A stretch of 24,653 nt of DNA from CALFUK01 sp964398295 (lineage in GTDB: Bacteria > Bacteroidota > Bacteroidia > Chitinophagales > Saprospiraceae). Shown here in pieces: positions 8,521-16,319 of this stretch (its first letter is position 1; the number at the start of each line of letters is the position of its first letter). Location: the NCBI GenBank assembly GCA_964398295.1, contig CAYNMW010000055.1, forward strand, positions 1 to 24,653, written 5' to 3'. The notes under the pieces are model-generated. The model searched no databases, was not told where the DNA came from, and saw only the letters and a program-made list of their open reading frames with translations. The position numbers were made by a program, and so were the translations under genes.

Positions 8521-9024
8521 ATGCAAATGAATGAATTAGTACATATGATCACACCATTCCAGCAAAAGCTTTACCGCTATGCCCTAAGGATTGTAGGAGA
8601 TCGTATGGTAGCTGAGGACGTTATTCAAGAATTATTGATCAAAATCTGGAAAAAGAAAGATCAGTTTCTTCAGATAGACAACAAGGAAGCATGGTGTATG
8701 ACATTGACAAGAAATATGTCTATAGATAAAACCAGAAGAAAAAAATACCGGACAAGTAACATTGACGATTTTCATTTCATCAAGGATTCATCAGCGACTC
8801 CTTATCAGTCAATCGAAAGTCAGGATAACATGAAAAAGCTTCACGATCTGATTAGTGGACTAACCGAAAAACAACAAACAGTAGTACACCTACGAGATGT
8901 GGAAGGTTATAGCTATAAGGAGATAAGTGGAATCACTGGTTATACCGTAGATCAAATAAAAGTGCATTTGCATCGCGCACGAATGATATTAAGAAAACAG
9001 ATAAACAGGAGCGATTATGAATAA
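8521..9024 (+). CDS. ECF-subfamily RNA polymerase sigma factor
   Basis: The 167-residue protein has only sigma regions 2 and 4, as in extracytoplasmic-function sigma factors. Region 2 (about 13-75) holds KLYRYALRIVGDRMVAEDVIQELLIKIW and then AWCMTLTRNMSIDKTRRKK, for core binding, -10 recognition and melting. Region 4 (about 108-160) holds LTEKQQTVVHLRDVEGYSYKEIS followed by the recognition helix around YTVDQIKVHLHRARMILRKQ. The stop (9022-9024) overlaps the start of the next gene by 8 nt, so the two are translationally coupled, as is usual for sigma/anti-sigma pairs. Met3 is an alternative start. A possible ECF-type promoter lies immediately upstream. Target genes probably include the DUF4252 genes that follow (inference). 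Confidence 0.95.
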   Translation: MQMNELVHMITPFQQKLYRYALRIVGDRMVAEDVIQELLIKIWKKKDQFLQIDNKEAWCMTLTRNMSIDKTRRKKYRTSNIDDFHFIKDSSATPYQSIESQDNMKKLHDLISGLTEKQQTVVHLRDVEGYSYKEISGITGYTVDQIKVHLHRARMILRKQINRSDYE

Positions 9025-9517
9025 ATCTCAAATCGATCAATTATTAGAAAAATATTGGAATGTTGAATCGACATTGCAAGAAGAAAAACAATTAAAGCAG
9101 TATTTCTCTTCAGGTAATATTGACTCGTCGCATCAGCAACATGCTCATTTATTTCAATATTTAAAAAGTGAAGCTGAACTTGAAAGTGATCGAAGTTTAG
9201 AGCTGACAGAAGAATCAATACGTGATCAAGAGTCAAAAGTTATCACATTCAATTTTAGGAAATTTATGTCCTTCGCAGCAGCCTTTATTTTTCTGATAGC
9301 TGCATATTTTGTGCTGAAAGAAGAGACAATATCAGCTGATCAAGAGTCATTATATGCTGGTAAATTTACAAGCCTTGATGAAGAAAGAGAAGCTCACGAA
9401 GCTTACGAAATCACAATGGAGGCATTGGCTTTCATGTCAAACAAAATAAATACAACGGAATCAGAAATTCAAAAGAATATGATCCCAATACAAAAAGCAA
9501 TTGAAGTCATTTATTAA
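9017..9517 (+). CDS. Single-span membrane protein, probable anti-sigma factor
   Basis: The 166-residue protein has a soluble, charged N-terminal part (1-80), one hydrophobic segment (about 82-100, FMSFAAAFIFLIAAYFVL), and a C-terminal part of about 65 residues. A cytoplasmic N-terminus and periplasmic C-terminus is the normal anti-sigma layout. The first 30 residues (IDQLLEKYWNVESTLQEEKQLKQYF) resemble the short helical start seen in many Bacteroidota sigma partners. There is no Cys/His zinc site, so it is not a ZAS-type anti-sigma factor. The gene overlaps the sigma gene by 8 nt. The anti-sigma role is inferred from position and topology; I recognise no named domain. Confidence 0.8.
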   Translation: MNKSQIDQLLEKYWNVESTLQEEKQLKQYFSSGNIDSSHQQHAHLFQYLKSEAELESDRSLELTEESIRDQESKVITFNFRKFMSFAAAFIFLIAAYFVLKEETISADQESLYAGKFTSLDEEREAHEAYEITMEALAFMSNKINTTESEIQKNMIPIQKAIEVIY

Positions 9518-9584
9518 TAGATATTATGCATAATTACTGGAAAATGAGCTCAATTATCATTTCTACATTTAAAATTCTAAAATA

Positions 9585-10106
9585 ATGAAATACATAAGTT
9601 CCATAATATTAATACTCTTTTTAGCTGTTACTGGATTTGCACAACCAAATGGCATTGAGCAGTATTTCTCTAAATACAAGGATGATGAACGCTTTACGAT
9701 GGTGTACGTCAGTCCAAAGATGTTCCAGATGTTTACTAAAGTCGCAGAAGGTGCAGGAGAGGATCTCGAGCCAGAAATCCAAGAAATGATTTCCAAATTA
9801 AAAGGTTTAAAGATTTTGACAACAGATGTCGATGCCAGAGACTTTTATAACGAAGCCATCGATATGTTTGACACAAGCCAATACGACGAACTGATGACAG
9901 TACGATCTGAAGGTGACGATGTCAAGTTTCTTGTCAAAGATTCAAATGGCGGCAACGTAGTTGAGGAATTGTTGCTTCTTGTAGGAGGTGATGAATTTGT
10001 CATGATGAGTTTCGTTGGAGAAATAAACTTACAACAGGTAGGTAGACTGGCAAGATCTATTGACATGAAAGGAGCCAATCATTTGGAAAAATTAAAGAAG
10101 AACTAA
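9585..10106 (+). CDS. Secreted DUF4252-family protein
   Basis: The 173-residue product has a signal peptide ending at GFAQ (residue 20). The mature part starts with the family pattern: an N-terminal segment ending in YFSKYKDDERFTMVYVSPKMFQM, then a helix, then KGLKILTTD, with a later strand-rich half (DDVKFLVKDSNGG, EFVMMSFVGEINLQQVGRLA). Many DUF4252 proteins are lipoproteins, but this one has no lipobox cysteine. The molecular function of the family is unknown. It precedes a diverged copy of itself with a 4-nt gap and follows the sigma and probable anti-sigma genes after 67 nt. This arrangement suggests envelope-associated output of that sigma factor. The first ATG coincides with the signal peptide start. 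Confidence 0.85.
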   Translation: MKYISSIILILFLAVTGFAQPNGIEQYFSKYKDDERFTMVYVSPKMFQMFTKVAEGAGEDLEPEIQEMISKLKGLKILTTDVDARDFYNEAIDMFDTSQYDELMTVRSEGDDVKFLVKDSNGGNVVEELLLLVGGDEFVMMSFVGEINLQQVGRLARSIDMKGANHLEKLKKN

Positions 10107-10110
10107 AACC

Positions 10111-10617
10111 ATGAAAACACTATCTGCAATCATTATTTGTATGCTGACAATGACTGCTATCCATAGTCAAAAGGCAGTCGACAGATTCATCAACAAACAC
10201 GTTAAAGAAGATCATACAATCACATTGTCCGTTCCAGGATGGGCGTTTGAATCTACCCTAAAGCTAGCTGCCAAAATGGATGATGAAGGGGAATTCCAGG
10301 ATTATGCAAAATTAGCTGAACATGTAAAAAACATCAGGTTATTTGTCATCGAAGAAGATAATGAGATTCCCGAAGGCGCTGTTCAGAAATTGATCAAAAC
10401 GATGGTTGAAAAAGAAGGTTATGATGAATACATCAGAATCAGATCAAAAGGAACAAATGTCAATCTATTTGCAATTGAAAGCAATGAAGCAATGAAACGA
10501 CTCGTCTTTTTCATTGATGATGACGATACGTTTGTACTGATCCGACTCAAACTAGATTTGCCATATAGCATATTCGAAACATTGAATTACAAATTGAATG
10601 ATGAGTTGAGGCCTTGA
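10111..10617 (+). CDS. Secreted DUF4252-family protein, paralogue of its neighbour
   Basis: The 168-residue product has its own signal peptide (MKTLSAIIICMLTM, cleavage after IHSQ at residue 20) and the same organisation as the gene just upstream: INKHVKEDHTITLSVPGWAF, a helix, NIRLFVIEEDNEIP, YDEYIRIRSKGTNVNLFA and a C-terminal FVLIRLKLDLP. The two proteins match in length, strand order and several positions but differ widely in residues, which points to an old tandem duplication. The start is 4 nt after the upstream stop, so they are co-transcribed. Secreted partners that work together, or an antagonist pair, are possible. No enzymatic motif is visible. Confidence 0.83.
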   Translation: MKTLSAIIICMLTMTAIHSQKAVDRFINKHVKEDHTITLSVPGWAFESTLKLAAKMDDEGEFQDYAKLAEHVKNIRLFVIEEDNEIPEGAVQKLIKTMVEKEGYDEYIRIRSKGTNVNLFAIESNEAMKRLVFFIDDDDTFVLIRLKLDLPYSIFETLNYKLNDELRP

Positions 10618-10628
10618 CTCACTCTTCC

Positions 10629-10680
10629 TAAGTCCAAGTGATTTCAGAACAAAACAAGGTACTGAAGTACCTTGGACTTA
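10629..10680 (+). promoter_or_regulatory. Competing inverted repeats, terminator/attenuator-like
   Basis: TAAGTCCAAG (10629-10638) is a perfect 10-bp inverted repeat with CTTGGACTTA (10671-10680). A second perfect hairpin, CAAGGTAC (10655-10662) with GTACCTTG (10667-10674) around a TGAA loop, shares bases 10671-10674 with the first, so the two are mutually exclusive. It lies 11 nt after the DUF4252 stop and 52 nt before the next start. No T-run directly follows; a T5 occurs at 10702-10706. It may end the sigma operon or control read-through into the beta-propeller gene. Confidence 0.45.
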
Positions 10681-10732
10681 ATAAAGGAAATAAATTTTGA
10701 CTTTTTGTATTTTGTTCTTCTAACAAGTTAAC

Positions 10733-13549
10733 ATGAAAGTCATTATCACCTTTTCAATTGTCATTTCTACCTTATTTACGAGTATCGGACAGCAGGTTAC
10801 CCCTTTCGCTGAGCGATTAATAGAAGACCCAAGAGCAGAGTCAGCATTGGTTGCAGGTTTACCATTTACCAACATAGGTCCAACTATCTTCAGTGGTCGT
10901 GTAAGTGATATTGAAGTTAACGAAAATGACCCAAGTCATTTCTTTGTATCCTATGCATCTGGTGGACTTTGGTATACAAAAAATAACGGCACAAGTTTTA
11001 CAGCTGTATTTGACCACGAGCAAGTGATGACGATCGGAGATTTCGATGTCAATTGGCAAGACAGCATTATCTGGGTAGGTACTGGAGAAGTGAATTCTAG
11101 TCGATCATCTTATGCAGGTGTCGGCATGTATGTCAGTTATGATTTTGGTGAATCCTGGGAACACAAAGGACTAGGTGAAAGCCACCACATCGGTAAAGTA
11201 TTGATAGACCCTAGAGACAATAACTCGATTTTAGTCTCTGTTCTCGGTCACTTGTATTCTCCTAATCAGGAAAGAGGAATCTACCAGACTACTGATGGTG
11301 GCGAAAGCTGGAGTCAGCAATTATTTGTCGATAGCAATAGTGGTGCAGTTGACATGATCAGAGACCCAAACTCACCAGACATTTTGTATGCTGCCACGTG
11401 GCATCGTGAACGTAGAGCATGGAATTTTGTAGAATCGGGTGAAGGTAGTGGCATTTATAAATCAACAGATGGTGGAACGAATTGGGCTAAACTCATCAAT
11501 GGCTTTCCTCAAGGAGAAGGTGTAGGCCGCATTGGATTATCGATGGCACATACAGATCAAGGATCAAGAATTTATGCCTTGTTGGATAATTATGACAGAA
11601 GGCCTCCAGAAGATAAAAAGGAAAAAGGCTTAAGAAAAGACGACTTTAAAGACATGTCTGATGACGACTTCAACTCATTAGATGATGATGAACTAAAACA
11701 GTATTTGAAAAGTAATCGATTCCCTAAAAAGTACTCTGTAAAGAAAGTTCGCGAACTCTTTAATGAAGGGAAGGTTAAACCAGTTGACCTAGCTTCATAT
11801 TTGGAGAACGCAAATAGTTTATTATTTGACACACCTGTTGTTGGTGCTGAGTTGTATGCGAGTGATGATGAAGGTGCAACATGGTATAAGACACATGAGG
11901 AATTTTTGGATGCAGTCTACAATTCTTATGGCTATTATTTCGGTGTTGTACGAGTCAACCCCTCTAATCTTGATGAAGTCTTTGTTTGCGGAGTCCCGAT
12001 CATCAGGTCAGGAGATGGTGGTAAAACATTTAAGTATATCGGAGCAGATAATGTCCATTCTGACCATCAAGCATTATGGGTTAATGGCTCTAGAGACGGT
12101 CATATTATAAATGGCAACGATGGCGGCATCAATATCAGTTATGATGATGGCGAACATTGGACAAAATGCAATTCGCCTTCTGTGGGTCAATTTTATCACA
12201 TTGCAGTTGATATGGATAAACCTTATAATGTGTATGGTGGACTTCAGGACAATGGAGTATGGAAAGGTCCACACACATATAGGCAAGGTACAAGATGGCA
12301 TGCCAATGGCCAATATCCATACAAGTCAATCATGGGCGGTGATGGTATGTATACCCAAGTCGATCCTCGCGATAATGCAACAATTTACACTGGATTCCAA
12401 TTTGGCAATTACTTCAGGTTGAATGACAAAACTGGTGATCGCAAGCGCATTACACCTCAACACGATTTAGGGGATGCTCCATTGAGATGGAATTGGCTTT
12501 CCCCTATACATCTGTCAACACACAATCCTGACATATTCTATATGGGTGCAAATAAACTCTTCAGGTCATTCAATAAAGGAGACGATTTTGATGCTATATC
12601 TGAAGACCTGACAACAGGTGGCAAAAAAGGTGATGTGGCTTATGGCACCTTATCATCGATACACGAGAGTCCGATTCAATTTGGCTTATTGTATACAGGT
12701 AGTGATGATGGCCTTATTCACATGAGCCCAAATGGTGGCTTTAGTTGGGAAATTATTTCGGACACCTTACCAGATAGTCTATGGGTATCTAGAGTACAAG
12801 CTTCAGCTCATGAAGTTGATCGTATATATGCTTCTTTGAATGGGTATAGATGGGATGATTTTACTCCTTATGTATACGTAAGTGAAGACAAAGGAAAGAA
12901 CTGGTCAGCAATTGGCACCGGCCTTCCGATGCACCCTGTAAATGTGATAAAAGAAGATCCTGTAAATGAAGACATTTTATATGTTGGGACTGACTTTGGT
13001 GCATATGTATCATTTGATAGAGGACAATCCTTTCACCGATTCTCTGAAGGTTTACCCAATGTACCTGTCCACGATATCGTGATTCATCCAAGAGATCATC
13101 ATGTGCTTATCGGTACGCATGGTCGTTCCATATATAAAGCCGATGTTTCTTTACTTAGAGAATTTAATGCTGTAGATGATACAGAATTAATCGTATATGC
13201 GACTAAAGAAACCAGAGCATCCTCTTTAGCTGGACGAAAATTTGGATTTTACGAAAGTGAAGGAGCTAAAATACCTCTATCCATTTATACTAAAACTTCA
13301 GGTTCAGCACAAGTGCAGGTTCTTGCCGAAAATGGAAGCATTCTGCAAACTCATACCAAGCAGTTAAAAACCGGATTCAACCAAATAGAAATTGACGGGA
13401 GCGTGCACGAAAGGCAAACTAAATTATTAGGTAAAGATGAGGAATTAGAGGAAGCTAGTGATGGAAATTACTATTTGCCGGAAGGTGAGTATACTGTCAA
13501 AGTAGTTAAAGGCAATACGAATGCAGAGCAGACCCTTATAATAAAATAA
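10733..13549 (+). CDS. Secreted sortilin/BNR-type beta-propeller protein
   Basis: The 938-residue precursor has a signal peptide (cleavage near SIGQ, residue 20) followed by a propeller-like region with at least nine Asp-box or BNR-like motifs of the form S-x-D-x-G-x-T-W. They lie near residues 135, 186, 244, 377, 426, 470, 664, 717 and 760 (for example TTDGGESW, STDGGTNW, SEDKGKNW). This matches the large VPS10/sortilin-like group often labelled glycosyl hydrolase in Bacteroidota. A charged insertion (about 287-360, rich in Asp and Lys) interrupts the propeller, as I recall for relatives. The C-terminus (about 820-938) is a beta-rich domain ending GEYTVKVV and is not a clear T9SS tail. Enzymatic activity is unproven; binding of peptides or polysaccharide is equally possible. 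Confidence 0.87.
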   Translation: MKVIITFSIVISTLFTSIGQQVTPFAERLIEDPRAESALVAGLPFTNIGPTIFSGRVSDIEVNENDPSHFFVSYASGGLWYTKNNGTSFTAVFDHEQVMTIGDFDVNWQDSIIWVGTGEVNSSRSSYAGVGMYVSYDFGESWEHKGLGESHHIGKVLIDPRDNNSILVSVLGHLYSPNQERGIYQTTDGGESWSQQLFVDSNSGAVDMIRDPNSPDILYAATWHRERRAWNFVESGEGSGIYKSTDGGTNWAKLINGFPQGEGVGRIGLSMAHTDQGSRIYALLDNYDRRPPEDKKEKGLRKDDFKDMSDDDFNSLDDDELKQYLKSNRFPKKYSVKKVRELFNEGKVKPVDLASYLENANSLLFDTPVVGAELYASDDEGATWYKTHEEFLDAVYNSYGYYFGVVRVNPSNLDEVFVCGVPIIRSGDGGKTFKYIGADNVHSDHQALWVNGSRDGHIINGNDGGINISYDDGEHWTKCNSPSVGQFYHIAVDMDKPYNVYGGLQDNGVWKGPHTYRQGTRWHANGQYPYKSIMGGDGMYTQVDPRDNATIYTGFQFGNYFRLNDKTGDRKRITPQHDLGDAPLRWNWLSPIHLSTHNPDIFYMGANKLFRSFNKGDDFDAISEDLTTGGKKGDVAYGTLSSIHESPIQFGLLYTGSDDGLIHMSPNGGFSWEIISDTLPDSLWVSRVQASAHEVDRIYASLNGYRWDDFTPYVYVSEDKGKNWSAIGTGLPMHPVNVIKEDPVNEDILYVGTDFGAYVSFDRGQSFHRFSEGLPNVPVHDIVIHPRDHHVLIGTHGRSIYKADVSLLREFNAVDDTELIVYATKETRASSLAGRKFGFYESEGAKIPLSIYTKTSGSAQVQVLAENGSILQTHTKQLKTGFNQIEIDGSVHERQTKLLGKDEELEEASDGNYYLPEGEYTVKVVKGNTNAEQTLIIK

Positions 13550-13740
13550 TGGTGATTTAGGGCAAACAAATAATCATCTTTATTGATGTCCGAATCACAG
13601 TATTCTTTCAGTCTAGCCAGTATATTCCCATATAAAATGTCGAAAAGTGACATTACTGTCAAATTTTTTCGTTTTTATTGACCTAATCTAAGGGATACTT
13701 GTTATAAATGTTGAATCGTGTTGAATACAATTACGGTATC
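13550..13740 (+). promoter_or_regulatory. Intergenic region upstream of the GH26 gene
   Basis: These bases are AT-rich and hold a weak hairpin, AATGTC (13636-13641) with GACATT (13649-13654), and a T6 run beginning 8 nt later. It could be a poor terminator for the propeller gene, but the stem is short and the T-run distant. Elements resembling TTG and TACTTG occur near 13678 and 13695, with spacing shorter than the usual Bacteroidota promoter. I make no firm promoter call. Confidence 0.3.
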
Positions 13741-16095
13741 ATGCATTGGAAAATAGTCACAGTTATGATGATTTTAGGAAGTGTCCTCCACGGGCAATCC
13801 TTATTCATTGATAATTTTGACGATAATTTTCTAGCAAATCACTGGAGTTTCCAAAGTTCAACATATACACCCATCGAAGAAGATGGTGTTTTGAAGATAG
13901 AGTACAACAGATCGGTCTCAAGCAGAGCATGGGATCAATTCAATTTAAGATTGAGGAATTTAAGTTTTAGTGAAAATCCAATTCTAAGTGTTGCTATAAA
14001 ATCCGAAGTCAAAACCAATATAGTCCTCAAACCAGAGAATGTAAATACGGGAAGCGATTGGATAGAATTGTCAATTCCAGGTGATGGATTATGGCATCAA
14101 TACGCGGTAGAGATGTTTGATGTTGTAAGCAGGCCTTTGGATATTGTCTACTTTTATTTTGATGGTGGCACGACGATACTTAAAAATGGATTGATCGAAT
14201 TTGATAACTTTCAGATAGGTGGTGATGTATCTACCACTATGAATACAAATTTATTGGCAAAAGCAATTACCGATGCAGGCAGACTAGCTAATCATATCAC
14301 AGAAGGAGAAGCTACAGGAGACAACCCTATAGGTGATAAAGAGGTACTCAAAACAATCATTAGCGGATTCAGTAGATTGCTTGCTGAAGTAGATGGGAAT
14401 TCCACACAAGAATTGATTGATGCTGCTGCCTACTCACTTTATGATCACTGTATCCTATTTGAACAAAGAACTAAGCTAGATTTAGAACATTTTGCTGTTG
14501 ATGGCGATTTAGTACACTCAGCCAAGGTACTGTTATCAAATCTACATAAGCTTAAAGGACCGAGATTTATGTATGGCCAACAAGATCCTGTTGGTGCTGG
14601 CGCCAGATGGATTGGTGATGATGAACGCAGTGATGTAAAGGATGTTACTGGTTCTCATCCGGCACTGTTCAATTGGGATGCAAATGAAATAACGCGACAA
14701 AAATCACGCGATCGGTTTTCTGATAGAATTGAAGAGTATCATGATCGTGGTGCGGTGACTTCTTTTGTGTGGCATCAACTTGATCCGGAAGGAAATGGAT
14801 TTTTTGTAGATGAGGTATCAAATCCTAATGCGATTGCCAAGTCATTGATGCCTGGTGGTGAAAACAACCAACTATTCCTGGACAAACTAACACAGTTAGC
14901 AAATAACACCAAAACATATAGAGATAAAAACGGAAGGTCAATTCCAATCCTATTCAGACCATATCATGAGCACAATGGACATTGGTTTTGGTGGGGAACT
15001 GGCACTCCAGAGCAAGATTTCATCGACTTATGGCAGTATACAGTTGACTACCTAAAAGATGAATTAAATGTCCACAACTTCCTTTATGTTTTCTCACCAG
15101 ATGGCACACAGATGAATACATCGGACAGATCCTATACCTTCCGCTATCCAGGAGAAGATTATGTTGATGTGCATGGATTAGATTTTTACTTCTTTAATGG
15201 TGGTAATGACTCCGAACAAAATCGTTTCATGAGGTCTGTAAATCAAACTGTTGAGTCTGCAAATTTTTTCAATAAACCATCAGCGATTACAGAGGTTGGA
15301 AATGAAGGGTTAACGATACCTCATTGGCATATGCAAAATTTACTCAGACCGATAAAAGCTAATGAAACGGCAATCCAAATATCCTATTTATCAACCTGGA
15401 GAAATGAAGCTGAGTTCAACCACTATGCACCTTTCACTGGACACAAATCAGTACCTGACTTTCTTGAGTTCTACAGTGACCCCACAACTATATTTCTCAA
15501 TAATATTATGCCAGGCACTTCTGATGAGATTTATACTGACGAGTTAAGTGAAGCGAGCGATGCAGCCTTCATATATTATTATAAAATAAAAAACGGACCA
15601 AGTCAAAATGTCGATTCCGAAAATATCGTTTTCGATGATTTGGTAAATTTCAATTTCACAAACACAACAGCAACAATAGGCTTCTCTAGGAATGCTACAA
15701 TAACGAGTGAAGGTATACCTCAAGAAAGTGATATAACCATCATTGATTTCAGCGAGCCAATTACATATACCGTCACCTCAGAAGACGGAACTGTACAAAG
15801 AGATTATACAGTTTCTCTGGATTTTCTATCTGAATTGGAGAATGTGCAAGTCGTGAATGATGATTTTATCGTAGATGTATTTCCCTTGCCTGCAAAAGAC
15901 TTCGTCAACATAGAGTCTAACAATTCATTAAAATTAATCGAGACATATAATCTTGCAGGACAACTAATCAGGACAGTCAAATTAAACAACCATAGAGAAT
16001 TACGCCTCAACAATCTTGGAAGAGAAGAATTTATTCTCCGTCTCGTAGATGCGAATGACCAGCAGGTGTTCAGAAAGTTGATTATTCATCGTTGA
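13741..16095 (+). CDS. Modular GH26 beta-mannanase-type glycoside hydrolase with T9SS tail
   Basis: GH26 enzymes hydrolyse beta-mannans by a retaining mechanism. I prefer the ATG at 13741, directly before the signal peptide MHWKIVTVMMILGSVLHGQ; an in-frame ATG at 13708 would add 11 residues. In numbering from 13708 the domains are: carbohydrate-binding-like beta-sandwich (about 31-172); FIVAR-like helical segment (about 182-258, ending with AAYSLYDHCILFEQ); GH26 catalytic domain (about 262-600) with FMYGQQDP, acid/base Glu421 in RPYHEHNGHWFWWG and nucleophile Glu529 in AITEVGNEG; a beta domain with GTVQRDYTV like surface Ig-type repeats (about 615-705); and a T9SS sorting domain (about 716-795, with FPLPAKDFVNIES and TYNLAGQLIRTV). 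It should be secreted or displayed on the surface to attack mannan or a related glycan. No SusCD pair is adjacent. Confidence 0.92.
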   Translation: MHWKIVTVMMILGSVLHGQSLFIDNFDDNFLANHWSFQSSTYTPIEEDGVLKIEYNRSVSSRAWDQFNLRLRNLSFSENPILSVAIKSEVKTNIVLKPENVNTGSDWIELSIPGDGLWHQYAVEMFDVVSRPLDIVYFYFDGGTTILKNGLIEFDNFQIGGDVSTTMNTNLLAKAITDAGRLANHITEGEATGDNPIGDKEVLKTIISGFSRLLAEVDGNSTQELIDAAAYSLYDHCILFEQRTKLDLEHFAVDGDLVHSAKVLLSNLHKLKGPRFMYGQQDPVGAGARWIGDDERSDVKDVTGSHPALFNWDANEITRQKSRDRFSDRIEEYHDRGAVTSFVWHQLDPEGNGFFVDEVSNPNAIAKSLMPGGENNQLFLDKLTQLANNTKTYRDKNGRSIPILFRPYHEHNGHWFWWGTGTPEQDFIDLWQYTVDYLKDELNVHNFLYVFSPDGTQMNTSDRSYTFRYPGEDYVDVHGLDFYFFNGGNDSEQNRFMRSVNQTVESANFFNKPSAITEVGNEGLTIPHWHMQNLLRPIKANETAIQISYLSTWRNEAEFNHYAPFTGHKSVPDFLEFYSDPTTIFLNNIMPGTSDEIYTDELSEASDAAFIYYYKIKNGPSQNVDSENIVFDDLVNFNFTNTTATIGFSRNATITSEGIPQESDITIIDFSEPITYTVTSEDGTVQRDYTVSLDFLSELENVQVVNDDFIVDVFPLPAKDFVNIESNNSLKLIETYNLAGQLIRTVKLNNHRELRLNNLGREEFILRLVDANDQQVFRKLIIHR

Positions 16096-16164
16096 ATAGT
16101 TTAGTCGTTGAAATCGTGTTTCAGAATTCACAACCCTGACCAGGAAGGCATTCACAACATAATC

Positions 16165-16222
16165 CCGACACACCATCTCTCTGGAAGTCTGACGACTCCG
16201 ATAGTCGTGTCAGAAGCGTCGG
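16165..16222. other. Structured GC-rich intergenic element, possible pseudoknot
   Basis: Inside the 224-bp gap between the GH26 and PQQ dehydrogenase genes, a segment richer in GC than its surroundings can fold. The stem is TCTG plus ACGACT (16188-16197) with AGTCGT (16203-16208) and CAGA (16211-16214), with a 2-nt bulge and loop CCGAT. The loop's CCGA can pair with TCGG at 16219-16222 (an H-type pseudoknot). Alternatively CCGAC (16165-16169) pairs with GTCGG (16218-16222) to close the whole. It could be a leader RNA structure, the processed 3' end of the upstream mRNA, or a dispersed repeat. I do not recognise a known riboswitch. Confidence 0.4.
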
Positions 16223-16319
16223 AGGAGAATTAAAGGCTGCCCCTTAGCATGATCCACTATATCCTCAACAGTTCACAGATTTTTCATACCTTGAAGTTAT
16301 AGTCACTTTTACTACAAAT

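Noticed and set aside
13636..13668. Rho-independent terminator after the propeller gene
   Set aside because: The stem is only 6 AT-rich base pairs and the T-run starts 8 nt after it, so a working terminator is doubtful.
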